From positions 124,001-188,000 of the forward strand of contig NZ_BSOS01000090.1 of NCBI RefSeq assembly GCF_030160635.1: a stretch of DNA of 64,000 nucleotides, given 5' to 3'. The position numbers and the translations under genes were made by a program. Below the pieces are notes generated by a model that made no database searches, was not told the DNA's origin, and was given only the letters and a program-made list of their open reading frames with translations. The stretch is from Acidocella aquatica (GTDB lineage Bacteria; Pseudomonadota; Alphaproteobacteria; Acetobacterales; Acetobacteraceae). Positions within the stretch are counted from its first letter, which is position 1, and the number at the start of each line of letters is the position of its first letter. This document shows, in pieces, positions 9,592 through 18,182 of this stretch.

Positions 9592-10377
9592 ATGAAACAG
9601 CTCGACGGCAAAACCGCGATCATCCTAGGGGCAAGCGCCAAAGGTAATCTTGGCCAGACACTGGCAAAACGCTTTCTCTCCGAGGGGGCGAATGTTATCG
9701 TCTCAGGCCGGCGCGAGGAAGAACTTGCCGAATTTTCGAAAGAAAACAACTGCGCCTATAAACCATGCGACATCACCAAGAAGTCTGACTGCGAGGCGCT
9801 GGCCTCCTTCGCCCAGGACAAATATGGCCGCATCGATATTGCCATCAACTCCACCGGCTGGGGATTGCTGGTGCCATTCCTCGAAACATCCGAGGATGAC
9901 CTCGCCAAAATGACCGCGCTTCAATTCGTCGGCCCCTATTATTTCTACCAGGCGGTGATTCCGCACATGACCAAGGGCGGCTCGATCATTCAAATTTCAT
10001 CGGCCACCGCTACGATCATGCTCGACAATCACGCTGCCTATATGGGAACGAAAGCAGGCACCGACCATGTCATAAGATGCATCGCGAATGAGTTCGGCGA
10101 AAAGGGCATTCGCGCCAATTCCATCTCCCCGGGGTTGACCGATACACCCATGACGGAAGGCGCATTTGCAAAACCTGAAGTCGTTGCCTGCTTCGCCCGG
10201 GAATACCCGCTGGGCCGCGTCGGCACGAAGGAAGATATCGCGAACGCCGCTATCTGGCTCTCCCAGGACGGCTGCTTTATGACCGGACAAAATTTGCAGG
10301 TGAATGGCGGGCTGACACTTCGGCGCAATCCGCGGGCCTATGAAATTTCCGAGGCTTTCATGGCCTCTGGTTCGTAA
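9592..10377 (+). CDS. SDR family oxidoreductase
   Basis: This 261-residue SDR has a variant cofactor loop, GASAKGNLGQ (residues 13-22), related to the spacing seen in enoyl-ACP-reductase-like SDRs, with INSTGWG instead of NNAG. The active site is complete: Ser136/137, Tyr150, Lys154 (YMGTK). The C-terminal MTGQNLQVNGGLTLRRNP is typical of SDRs that bind large hydrophobic alcohols. ATG 9592 follows AAAGGAAACACC, a strong ribosome site, so an ATG five codons earlier is not used. It stands alone between two terminators, so it is monocistronic. The promoter is presumably in the AT-rich 9490-9570 stretch. Confidence 0.9.
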   Translation: MKQLDGKTAIILGASAKGNLGQTLAKRFLSEGANVIVSGRREEELAEFSKENNCAYKPCDITKKSDCEALASFAQDKYGRIDIAINSTGWGLLVPFLETSEDDLAKMTALQFVGPYYFYQAVIPHMTKGGSIIQISSATATIMLDNHAAYMGTKAGTDHVIRCIANEFGEKGIRANSISPGLTDTPMTEGAFAKPEVVACFAREYPLGRVGTKEDIANAAIWLSQDGCFMTGQNLQVNGGLTLRRNPRAYEISEAFMASGS

Positions 10378-10408
10378 AATAAAATCGGCGCCGGGTTCCG
10401 GCGCCGAT
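10376..10408 (-). terminator. Intrinsic terminator of the MMPL-NTF2 operon
   Basis: ATCGGCGCCGG (10384-10394), loop GTT and CCGGCGCCGAT (10398-10408) form an 11-pair stem. On the minus strand it is followed by TTTTATTTT. It begins five bases after the last gene of the leftward operon. The A-rich tract overlaps the stop region of the convergent SDR. Confidence 0.85.
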
Positions 10409-10413
10409 CCACC

Positions 10414-10827
10414 TCAGCCTTTCTTTTGTCCCCGTTCATAAAGAGCCCGCATGGCGTGCGTGTCCCAGTAATGGGGCCAAACCTCGATCACCTTTCCATC
10501 CTTCATCCGCCAATGCTCCAGGATACGGGTCTGGAAACCCTCCTGACCGTCAGGGGATTTTCCCGAGAAGGCCATCAGAACGGCAAAATCCTCAGCATCG
10601 TCAGCGCCAATATACATCTCGGTCTTGATGGCGACATCTCTCCATATGCCGATGACAGTTGAGAAGAGTTTCTGCCACCCCGCCAGGCCGTGATACTCAC
10701 CCGCATAGGGCAACCCCGCGGCCTCATGAACGACAAACGCGGGATGCATCAGGGCGCCTACAGTTTCATCATCCAGTCTCTGTGCGGCTTCGATGAATTT
10801 TTGTAGGATTTGCTTATTGCTTTCCAT
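10414..10827 (-). CDS. NTF2-fold / SnoaL-like protein
   Basis: The 137-residue protein has the cone-shaped NTF2 fold pattern: ILQKFIEAAQRLDDETVGALMHPAFV at the start, then GLPYAGEYHGLAGWQKLF and a final LEHWRMKDGKVIEVWPHYWDT. SnoaL-like members include ketosteroid isomerases, dehydratases and cyclases, but many are binding proteins. The start at 10827 follows GGAG with good spacing; upstream codons in frame would overlap the neighbour. It is a paralog of the upstream gene (both end in PYYWDT or PHYWDT) and closes the DUF1302-DUF1329-YCF48-MMPL operon. It may act on or bind the compound that the exporter handles. Confidence 0.82.
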   Translation of the reverse strand: MESNKQILQKFIEAAQRLDDETVGALMHPAFVVHEAAGLPYAGEYHGLAGWQKLFSTVIGIWRDVAIKTEMYIGADDAEDFAVLMAFSGKSPDGQEGFQTRILEHWRMKDGKVIEVWPHYWDTHAMRALYERGQKKG

Positions 10828-10829
10828 AA

Positions 10830-11231
10830 TCAATTCTCCATTCCAGAAACGCGCCGCAGTAAATGCGTATCCCAGTAATAAGGCCGCACAAGGCTGATCA
10901 GGCCATCGCGCAGCTCCCACAACTCCAACAAGCTTGTCTCGAAGCGCTCGCCTGTTTTAATCGAACGGCCGGTCAAATCGACCATGACAATCACGCGTGT
11001 CCCGGTATCATCGGTGAGGGCATATTTGACGGTGGGTACGAATTCAGTAAAGACCGAACCGACGCTGGCAAGCAGGCGGTGCCACCCCTCCAGGCCTTTA
11101 TAGGTGCCGCCATAGGGAAGGCTGACCGCCTCCTCACCGGCGAACTCAGGGTGAATCATCGCTTCCGCCCCGGCCATATCACCTTGGCCGACGAGTTCAT
11201 AAAAACGAAAAATGATTTCTTGTGGGGACAT
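10830..11231 (-). CDS. NTF2-fold / SnoaL-like protein (paralog)
   Basis: A 133-residue NTF2-fold protein with IIFRFYELVGQGDMAGAEAMIHPEF, SLPYGGTYKGLEGWHRLL and LLELWELRDGLISLVRPYYWDT. The shared LPYxGxYxGLxGW and YWDT blocks show that it and the next gene arose by tandem duplication. It starts five bases after the MMPL stop and ends two bases before the next start, so translation is probably coupled through all three. No catalytic residue set of a named SnoaL enzyme can be assigned with confidence. Confidence 0.82.
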   Translation of the reverse strand: MSPQEIIFRFYELVGQGDMAGAEAMIHPEFAGEEAVSLPYGGTYKGLEGWHRLLASVGSVFTEFVPTVKYALTDDTGTRVIVMVDLTGRSIKTGERFETSLLELWELRDGLISLVRPYYWDTHLLRRVSGMEN

Positions 11232-11236
11232 CAGTT

Positions 11237-13699
11237 TTACTGGCTCATCAATACGGGGTTGGAGGGCGTTGGATCAGATGCGGCATGTTGATTTTTCTTG
11301 TCACCCCGGGCGGCGAAAAGCCTTGGCGGCAAAAGGAAATAGGCGAGCGCGGGTAGAAGGATCATCGCCCCCAGCATGTTCCAGAGGAACATGAAGGCCA
11401 GCAGAAGCCCCATGTCAGCCTGAAATTTGATCGGCGCGAAAACCCAGGTGACAACGCCCGCGGCCAGTGTGAAGCCTGTCAGCAGCACGACTTTACCGGT
11501 GAAAAGCAGGGTCTGATGATAGGCATCCGACAAAGTCGCGCCATCACGCAATTGTTTAAGGACAATGGAGAGAACATAGAGCGCATAATCAACGCCGATG
11601 CCGACACCCAATGCAATAACCGGCAGCGTTGCAACCTTGATGCCAATATGCAGCGTCACCATCAGCGCCTGCGCCAGCGTGGACGTGAGCATCAAGGGCA
11701 GCACCGCGCAGAGCACAGCACGCCAGGAGCGGAAAGCAATGAAGCAGAACAAAATCACCGTTGCGTAGACCAGATAGAGCATCTGGCTATTTGCTTCTTC
11801 GATAACAATGTTCGTGGCAGCTGCAATGCCGGCATTTCCGCCGGCGAGCAAAATCTTGAAATTGGGGCTCTGGTTCTCCGGATTTTTAACAAACGTCTGC
11901 ACCGCATCGATCACGTTCGTAAGCGTCGCCGCCTTGTGATCGTTCAGATTCACATACAAGGGCAGGAACGAGCAGCCGAAATTTTCCAGCGAACGCGGGA
12001 CGAATTGAGCGAAATCATCAATCGACGCTTGGTTGCGAACCACGGCGTACCATTTTGGTGAGTTCTCGGTCATCAGCATCGTCGCCATCTGCGCGAACGA
12101 GCCGATTGAACTGGTTGACTGCACCTGCGGCAGCTGATCCAGACGCCATTCGAGTGCATTGACTGTGTTCACAGTCTTGAAGTTGCCGCACTGATAGGGC
12201 TGGGTATCAACCATCACGACAAGCGTGTCCGAGCCCGTCGAGTAATGCGAAAGTATGTACGCGTTATCCAAATTATATTGTGAATTCGCGCGAAGCTCCG
12301 GCGCGCCCTGATCAAGATCGCCAACCTGCACATGGCGGCCGATTGTCCAGCCAAGGCCACCCAATACGATACCACAAAGCAGGGCAGCCGTGGCATAACG
12401 GCGACGCGTGAAATGATCGAGGAAATTCCAGAGCGGATGTTTAACGCCGCCTTGGGCCGTCTCGCTGCGCAGGCTGCGAAGTGCGGCGGCCTTGCTGACA
12501 CCTGTATAACTCAACAGCATGGGCAGCATGATAAGATTGGTAAAAATCAGGATTGCGACACCAACCGAGGCGATCAACGCCAGCTCCCGGATAGCTTCAA
12601 TACGGATGGTCATCAGAACCGCAAAGCTTGCCGCGTCGCAGACAAGTGCGGCGAGACCCGCAAGAAAGAGCCGCCTGAAGGTATAGCGTGCCGCGATAAG
12701 CGGATGCGTGCCCCGCCCGATATCCTGCATCACACCATTCATTTTCTGCGCGCCATGACTCATGCCGATGGCGAAAATCAAAAACGGCACAAGGACGGAA
12801 TATGGATTGAGATCGAAGCCCATCAACGGCACAAGCCCCATCTGCCAGGTTACCGCGACCAGAGAAGCGGTGACAACCAGCGCAGTCGAACGCACACAGC
12901 GCGTATACCAAAAGAGAACGACCGTCGCGATGAAGATTGAGATCAAAAAGAAGACCAGCACTTTGTTGATCGCATTGATCATGTCGCCCATGACCATGGC
13001 AAAACCAACAATGTGCAAGCTCACGCCCTGCGCGTCATATTTCGCGCGAATGGCATTCAAATTCCGGGCAAGTTGACCATAGTCAAGCGGCTTTCCGGTG
13101 AGGTTGTTGGTTTCCATCAACGGCACGTAGACCATGCTCGATGTGAAATCGTTCGAGACTAATTCGCCAATTTTTCCAGTCTTTTGTATGTTCTGACGGA
13201 CCGTGTCGAGCGCTTGCGGCGATCCGTCGTATGTCTCGTCAATGACTGGCCCGCCCTCCAACCCATCCGGCGTGACCGCCAGCCAGCGGGTCGATGGTGT
13301 CCAGAGCGAGGTCATGAAGGGCCTGTCGACTCCAGGAAGAAGATATACTTCGTCGCTTATGTGCTCCAGCGTCGCGAGATAATTCTTGGATATGATCGTG
13401 CCGTGATCCGCCGTTACCGCAATTTCGATGGCATCGCCCTGGGATTGCAGTTCGTTATAATGCTTCAAAAAATTAACGATGAAAGGCTGATGCGTCGGAA
13501 TCATGTTCTCGAAACTGGCATTCAGCTTTAGCTTATGAATTTGAAACCCCAGGACCAATGTGGTCATAAGGCACAAGAGCAGCACCACGGGCCGATTATT
13601 AAATAACAGACGCTCGAGTATTGAGCCGGAATGACGATCAAAATCGGCGATATCGGCGATAATTGGCGCTGGACTGGAAGAGTGAGAAGCCAAAACCAA
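11237..13699 (-). CDS. MMPL/RND-superfamily exporter (HAE3-like)
   Basis: The 820-residue inner-membrane protein has an N-terminal membrane span at about 38-56, a large periplasmic loop, then a block of spans. This layout is repeated in the second half, giving about 12 spans as in MMPL and hopanoid-transporter-like RND proteins. The C-terminal TGFTLAAGVVTWVFAPIKFQ and MLGAMILLPALAYFLLPP are family blocks. Proteins of this group move lipids or other hydrophobic molecules using the proton gradient. It follows a YCF48-like gene by six bases and precedes two NTF2-fold genes, in a DUF1302-DUF1329-YCF48-MMPL set found repeatedly in proteobacteria. A broken copy of its C terminus lies at 53254-53451. 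Confidence 0.9.
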   Translation of the reverse strand: MVLASHSSSPAPIIADIADFDRHSGSILERLLFNNRPVVLLLCLMTTLVLGFQIHKLKLNASFENMIPTHQPFIVNFLKHYNELQSQGDAIEIAVTADHGTIISKNYLATLEHISDEVYLLPGVDRPFMTSLWTPSTRWLAVTPDGLEGGPVIDETYDGSPQALDTVRQNIQKTGKIGELVSNDFTSSMVYVPLMETNNLTGKPLDYGQLARNLNAIRAKYDAQGVSLHIVGFAMVMGDMINAINKVLVFFLISIFIATVVLFWYTRCVRSTALVVTASLVAVTWQMGLVPLMGFDLNPYSVLVPFLIFAIGMSHGAQKMNGVMQDIGRGTHPLIAARYTFRRLFLAGLAALVCDAASFAVLMTIRIEAIRELALIASVGVAILIFTNLIMLPMLLSYTGVSKAAALRSLRSETAQGGVKHPLWNFLDHFTRRRYATAALLCGIVLGGLGWTIGRHVQVGDLDQGAPELRANSQYNLDNAYILSHYSTGSDTLVVMVDTQPYQCGNFKTVNTVNALEWRLDQLPQVQSTSSIGSFAQMATMLMTENSPKWYAVVRNQASIDDFAQFVPRSLENFGCSFLPLYVNLNDHKAATLTNVIDAVQTFVKNPENQSPNFKILLAGGNAGIAAATNIVIEEANSQMLYLVYATVILFCFIAFRSWRAVLCAVLPLMLTSTLAQALMVTLHIGIKVATLPVIALGVGIGVDYALYVLSIVLKQLRDGATLSDAYHQTLLFTGKVVLLTGFTLAAGVVTWVFAPIKFQADMGLLLAFMFLWNMLGAMILLPALAYFLLPPRLFAARGDKKNQHAASDPTPSNPVLMSQ

Positions 13700-13705
13700 G
13701 TTTCC

Positions 13706-14797
13706 TTAATTCGATTTATTTAGATTTTTAGATGGAACAACGAAAACACCACCGCTCCCCACAGCGACGAGATCATCGTCTTGGGCCTGTGTGAAATCAT
13801 ACACCGACATTGGCGGGACATCCGATAACACCGTAAAGCTGCGGCCATGATCGCGGCTGACGAAGATCCGCCCTGATTCAGCCGCCACCACCAGAATACC
13901 GGAGGGCAGCAAATGCGCGCTTGTCAGATTGCTGCTTGACCCCACGAAAACAGATGTCCAACTCTGCCCGCCATCCTCGCTGAGCGCGGCTCTGCCGGCG
14001 ACGCCGCAAACGAATATTCCTCCATCGCCTGTTGGTGATACGGCGAACAGGCTGGCGTCCGTGGGCTGGGTCGTTTCCGGGAAACTTTGCCCACCATCGG
14101 TTGACACAAATGTTAATCCCGTCTCAGCGGCAATGAAGATCGAATTTCCATCGGTCGCGACATCGTAGAGATTATGACTAAGCCGATCGCCGATATGCAA
14201 AGACCAGTCCTGCCAGGTCTTACCGCCATCCTGGGTGCGCATAACCATCCTGTACGCGCCGAAGACCATCGCATCCTGCGGACTTGTCGCCAAAATGCTG
14301 AAAAATGGTTTATCCGGCCCACCCTCTAAAAAAAATTGCGCGCGGCGCACGGCAAGCGGCGCGCCAAGGCTTTGGTCGCCATCCTTCACCGCCTGCTGCG
14401 CGGCGTCCATGGTTAATTGATTCGCCTGCAGGCCGTTAAGCTGCTCCTGCCAGGTCAACCCTCCGTCATTCGTGTGCAAGATAACGCCGTAATGCCCAGC
14501 CGCCCACCCGTGTTGCGCATCAACAAAGGCGACACTGGTCAGGGTCACATCAACCGGCACCGCAGCTTGAGTCCAGCCTATTCCATTATCATCGGAATAA
14601 GCGATTCCTCCATGTTCCCCTACCGCGACCAGCCGGTTACCCGCCCTGGTAATGGCGATTAAAACAATCTTATCGGGGGCCTTAAGCTTGATCGCCGGAC
14701 TATCAAGATTGCGGATTCCCGTCGCCGCCAAGCCGATGCCGGGCGGTGCCGCCAACAGCAGGCTAAATAACACACGCAGGAAAATCTTGAGAACCAA
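13706..14797 (-). CDS. YCF48/BNR-repeat periplasmic protein
   Basis: The protein has a Sec signal (MVLKIFLRVLFSLLLAAPPG) and then repeated sialidase-like blades: YSDDNGIGWTQ, HTNDGGLTWQE, RTQDGGKTWQD, STDGGQSF, SEDGGQSWTS and SRDHGRSFT. These Asp-box repeats of the SxDxGxxW type build a beta-propeller like plant/cyanobacterial YCF48 (HCF136). The start is uncertain: TTG at 14797 follows AAAGGA at proper spacing and gives a clean signal peptide, while TTG at 14854 adds 19 residues. It probably scaffolds or escorts partners in the periplasm. It lies between DUF1329 and MMPL genes, so it is likely part of the same envelope machine. Confidence 0.85.
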   Translation of the reverse strand: MVLKIFLRVLFSLLLAAPPGIGLAATGIRNLDSPAIKLKAPDKIVLIAITRAGNRLVAVGEHGGIAYSDDNGIGWTQAAVPVDVTLTSVAFVDAQHGWAAGHYGVILHTNDGGLTWQEQLNGLQANQLTMDAAQQAVKDGDQSLGAPLAVRRAQFFLEGGPDKPFFSILATSPQDAMVFGAYRMVMRTQDGGKTWQDWSLHIGDRLSHNLYDVATDGNSIFIAAETGLTFVSTDGGQSFPETTQPTDASLFAVSPTGDGGIFVCGVAGRAALSEDGGQSWTSVFVGSSSNLTSAHLLPSGILVVAAESGRIFVSRDHGRSFTVLSDVPPMSVYDFTQAQDDDLVAVGSGGVFVVPSKNLNKSN

Positions 14798-14882
14798 CGC
14801 CAGGCTTCCTTTTGCAATCTTCAGAAAATCGAACCCGCGGCAACCAAGTTCCAACTGGCCGCCGCGGGGAGATAAGAACGCC

Positions 14883-16289
14883 TCAGAAAGAGTCCTGAGC
14901 GCCCAGTGTCTGCGGATTGAACGTGTTGGGCGTCAGCGGCGCGAAGCTCACAGGCTCGTTGTAGGGTGCCGGCATATCCCAGGCACCGCCGCCCGACACG
15001 TACTCATCGGCCTGCAGGTTATAGACCAGGGAGTTGCCGTAGGCTGTCGAGGGCACATCAGGCCGTGTCTCCATGAACATGATCTGATGATGATACAGAT
15101 TGCCCTGGGCGTCGTAAGCATCGCCAAGCACCGCATGCCAGGTATCTTCGTCAACATAGAACACACGCCGCGGCAGCACGTTGCGCGCGCCCTGGTGCAG
15201 GGTGGCTTCAACAACCCAGACACGATGCAACTCCCAGCGCACCAGATCGGGATTCATGAAATGCGGCTGATGAGCATTTTCCGGCGTGGCCAGGAACAGA
15301 GCGTTATTGTTGTAGGGAATATACACCTCACGCTTGCCAAGCAGCTTCCAGTCATAGCGATCAAGCGCACCGTAGAACACATAATATTCGTCGTAACCGC
15401 CGATGCCATCAAGCGTGGAGGCTGGTGTGTCATAGGTCAGTTCGGGCGCCTTGCGCACGCGCCCTTGCCCGGCCAGATACTGCCAAACCTGCATCGGTTG
15501 ATTGGTGGTGTTTGTCGGCTGCCACTCAATCAGTTCCTGCCCATTGAAATTCGCCGGGGAGTAGAAATGCTCGTGATACTGGCGAATGTAACCGTTATAG
15601 GTCTCGAGCGTTCCGTCGGGCTGATAATAAGGGCTGGTTTCAGTGTTGCGGTAGCCCAAGGCAAGCGTCAACTGCCCCTGGCTGACCACCCACGCTGAGA
15701 TCATCCGGTTATAATTGCAGGACTCCCAACGGGTATTGTGGTTCCACATAATCTGAGCCCCCGCTTCCAAGGGGTCATTCGGGTCGGGGATGGGGAATGG
15801 AATTCCGCCATATGCGTTGGCGAACCCTAGGCGGGAGCCACCGGCAACCGGCGTGGTGCGCAGCGCATTCTGATAGGTGTTATCGTAAACCCATTGTGGC
15901 GCGGCAGCCGTACGATGTGTGGGATACACATCGATGCGGAAGTCGGGCCACTTCTTCATCATGAACTTCACGCTCTCGCACAGCTTGTCCTCATACTGGG
16001 CCATGTTGCTGGCGTTGATCGAGACGACCTTGGCATCGGACTTGAACATGTCCGGCATCGGCTGGGCCGGAGTCCAGCCGTCGGGCGTGGTGGTCAGTCC
16101 GCCCGTCCAGGCGGGGATCGAGCCATCGGCATTGCCGGCACGCTCCGCGCCAAAGGGCGTGAGCGTTGTTTTGAGTTGCGCCGCCAGATCCGGCGTCACT
16201 ACCGCGCGGGCTGCCTTCGGCGCCGCCATACCAGCGGCAAGCGCGCCGGCACTGCTGGTCATCAGGGTGTTAAAGGTTCTTCTCTTCAT
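14883..16289 (-). CDS. DUF1329 periplasmic/outer-membrane protein
   Basis: The 468-residue protein matches DUF1329: PDLAAQLKTTLTPFGAERAGNADGSIPAWTGG near the N terminus, many aromatic residues, and WVVEATLHQGARNVLPRRVFYVDEDTW in the C-terminal half. DUF1329 folds like lipoprotein carrier LolB-type half-barrels and is thought to bind lipid-like ligands. The N terminus MKRRTFNTL followed by SSAGALAAGMAAPKAARA looks like an export signal with a short Arg pair. The start at 16289 is backed by GAGGA seven bases upstream. It is almost always next to DUF1302, as here 28 bases downstream of it. The exact role is unestablished. Confidence 0.9.
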   Translation of the reverse strand: MKRRTFNTLMTSSAGALAAGMAAPKAARAVVTPDLAAQLKTTLTPFGAERAGNADGSIPAWTGGLTTTPDGWTPAQPMPDMFKSDAKVVSINASNMAQYEDKLCESVKFMMKKWPDFRIDVYPTHRTAAAPQWVYDNTYQNALRTTPVAGGSRLGFANAYGGIPFPIPDPNDPLEAGAQIMWNHNTRWESCNYNRMISAWVVSQGQLTLALGYRNTETSPYYQPDGTLETYNGYIRQYHEHFYSPANFNGQELIEWQPTNTTNQPMQVWQYLAGQGRVRKAPELTYDTPASTLDGIGGYDEYYVFYGALDRYDWKLLGKREVYIPYNNNALFLATPENAHQPHFMNPDLVRWELHRVWVVEATLHQGARNVLPRRVFYVDEDTWHAVLGDAYDAQGNLYHHQIMFMETRPDVPSTAYGNSLVYNLQADEYVSGGGAWDMPAPYNEPVSFAPLTPNTFNPQTLGAQDSF

Positions 16290-16317
16290 ACGTCGTTCCT
16301 CGCCATTTATATTTTGG

Positions 16318-17940
16318 TTAGAATGTGCGCTGGATATTGAATGCCACATAGCCGCGATCCGCCAGCGGGTTGAGGCTGGGATCAGGCCGGCCCAGATAAT
16401 CCTGATAGGTTATGCCCGCAATCCAAACAGAACGGTAAGTGCCCGTTACGCCAAAGTTGATTGTCCCTGTTCCGTGATTCATGGTTGCGTCGATCTGTGA
16501 GCGGCCAAGGAAATTATACTTGAAGCCGATCGGGAAGGAAACCGTGAGGTTGGGCAGAACCTCGTAATAGGTCGGGGAGAACACAACGTCGAAAGCACCA
16601 CCGGTCGCATCGCGATGCGGTGTCAGCTCGGCGGCGCCGGAGTCAACCGAAAGCACATGGTTCATGGCAACTTCCCCATCAATCGTCATGCCGCCCGGGT
16701 CGAGCGGAAGGCCCGGCGAGACATAAATAAACGAAGCCTGGGCCGCCATTGTGCTACCCTTGGCATAGAGAGCACCAGAGTTGGCCGGACCAACGGGAGT
16801 TGAGGTAAAGGCCGCACCGCTGACCAGCGGCATGTTGCGGCGGCCTGAAACTTCGCCGGCGACATTCACCGCCCCAACCGTCGTGGACAACGCCGCGCCG
16901 AAGAGCTGAATATCACGCGGATAAACCAGATAATAACTGCCAACGGAGTTGCTGGGCTGGCCAGCTTGCGCGGCGGTCAGATAAAGCGAAGGCGCCTTGG
17001 CATCGAACCGTTCGGCATAGAGACCAACGTCGTAATTGCCGTAGGTGGCCTGGACCGAGAGACCGAATTCGCCGTTATTGATCGGCGGACGAATATCCTT
17101 CGTGCGATACAGATAGGCATTGCTGCCCGCGATCAGGCGTTGCCCGCCTTTGTCGAGAACGTCTGCACTGGAGAAATAGGCGCCGACGCCCTGGAACGTG
17201 TCAGGCTGCCACTCGAACTGATAGAAGCCCTGGATCGTATAGGTCATGTTCGGCTGATAGGTGACCACCGCCTGGCCAACGGGCAGAAAAATCTGCTGGG
17301 CCTGGGCGTTGGGCAGGCTCTCAGCCTTGATGACGTCAATCGGCGCCTGACCGGCGGAGATACCGTTTGTCGCGAAGAACAGACTCTGGCCCCAAAGCAG
17401 CGTCTGGCGGCCAATTTTCACCGTTACGGTCTGCCCGTTGTTCTGGCCAAACGAGGTCGAGCCATAGACGAAGGCGTCAAGCAGAACGGCATTCTGGCCG
17501 TTGATGTTGCGCGTGGCTCTGGTGAAATCCTTGTTGCTCGGCGTCGAGTATGGGTTATAGGTCGACGGCGAGTTGTTCTGCGTCGTACCAAGATAAGGCG
17601 TGTCTAGATAAAACTCACCGCTGACATGCGCGCCGTAATTGCCATCTTTGATGTCAAGCACGGGCAGTAAGTCAAATGTGTTGTCAACGATGCCATGGCG
17701 GAAATTGAGATCGCCATCATTGCCGTTCACGTTGTTGGTGAGAATTGCCGACGGACTATTAACACGATAGATGGCCGACCATTCGGCCGTCGTGTCGAGG
17801 CTTATTTCCGTTCCGCTGCCGTTACTATAGACGCTGAACGCGCGAGCCGGCGCGCCCGGCATCAACAAGCCGCCCAGCAAAGCCGTGCCGCCCAACAGCA
17901 ACGGCCGTAGATTTTTCCCGGGATATAATTTGGTCTTCAT
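16318..17940 (-). CDS. DUF1302 outer-membrane beta-barrel protein
   Basis: The 540-residue protein has a signal peptide (LRPLLLGGTALLGGLLMPGAPARA, residues 11-34) and then a Gly/Tyr/Asn-rich body with alternating strands. It ends in GYVAFNIQRTF, the C-terminal Phe typical of outer-membrane barrels. Blocks such as VTVKIGRQTLLWGQSLFF are diagnostic for DUF1302. Family members accompany DUF1329 and an RND exporter, and several are linked to uptake or handling of hydrophobic substrates. GAGGAG eight bases before the ATG supports the start. It is the first gene of the leftward operon 17940-10414, and an AT-rich promoter region (17941-18182) precedes it. Confidence 0.9.
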   Translation of the reverse strand: MKTKLYPGKNLRPLLLGGTALLGGLLMPGAPARAFSVYSNGSGTEISLDTTAEWSAIYRVNSPSAILTNNVNGNDGDLNFRHGIVDNTFDLLPVLDIKDGNYGAHVSGEFYLDTPYLGTTQNNSPSTYNPYSTPSNKDFTRATRNINGQNAVLLDAFVYGSTSFGQNNGQTVTVKIGRQTLLWGQSLFFATNGISAGQAPIDVIKAESLPNAQAQQIFLPVGQAVVTYQPNMTYTIQGFYQFEWQPDTFQGVGAYFSSADVLDKGGQRLIAGSNAYLYRTKDIRPPINNGEFGLSVQATYGNYDVGLYAERFDAKAPSLYLTAAQAGQPSNSVGSYYLVYPRDIQLFGAALSTTVGAVNVAGEVSGRRNMPLVSGAAFTSTPVGPANSGALYAKGSTMAAQASFIYVSPGLPLDPGGMTIDGEVAMNHVLSVDSGAAELTPHRDATGGAFDVVFSPTYYEVLPNLTVSFPIGFKYNFLGRSQIDATMNHGTGTINFGVTGTYRSVWIAGITYQDYLGRPDPSLNPLADRGYVAFNIQRTF

Positions 17941-18105
17941 CCTTGAACTCCTCGCTTCCCTTGAGTTTTTGTTTTATCTTACGTTCGCACTCCACCGCCC
18001 CCAAAAGAGGCGGAAGCCAAATGAAACCGGGACCACCGCTACAGCCTCCCGCTCCCTCGATGCTGAACCGCCCGAAGGCAAATTCGCCTCATTCGTTTTA
18101 TATAA

Positions 18106-18134
18106 ATAATGCTACACTAAAAATAATATTGCAA
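18106..18134 (-). promoter_or_regulatory. Candidate promoter for the DUF1302 operon
   Basis: Reading leftward, TTGCAA (18129-18134) and CATTAT (18106-18111) are 17 bases apart, a sigma70-like arrangement with four of six matches in each box. The surrounding 18090-18165 is very AT-rich. It lacks the TTGTATA site found at other promoters here, although TTTATATAA-like runs are present. Confidence 0.35.
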
Positions 18135-18182
18135 TGGATTTATATAATATTCGGCGTTTTTTCTGCGCGGCACCGCCCAAGC

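Noticed and set aside
17941-18182. Another TTGTATA operator before the DUF1302 operon
   Set aside because: TTTATATAA-like runs are present but lack the G and C of the motif; AT-richness alone explains them.
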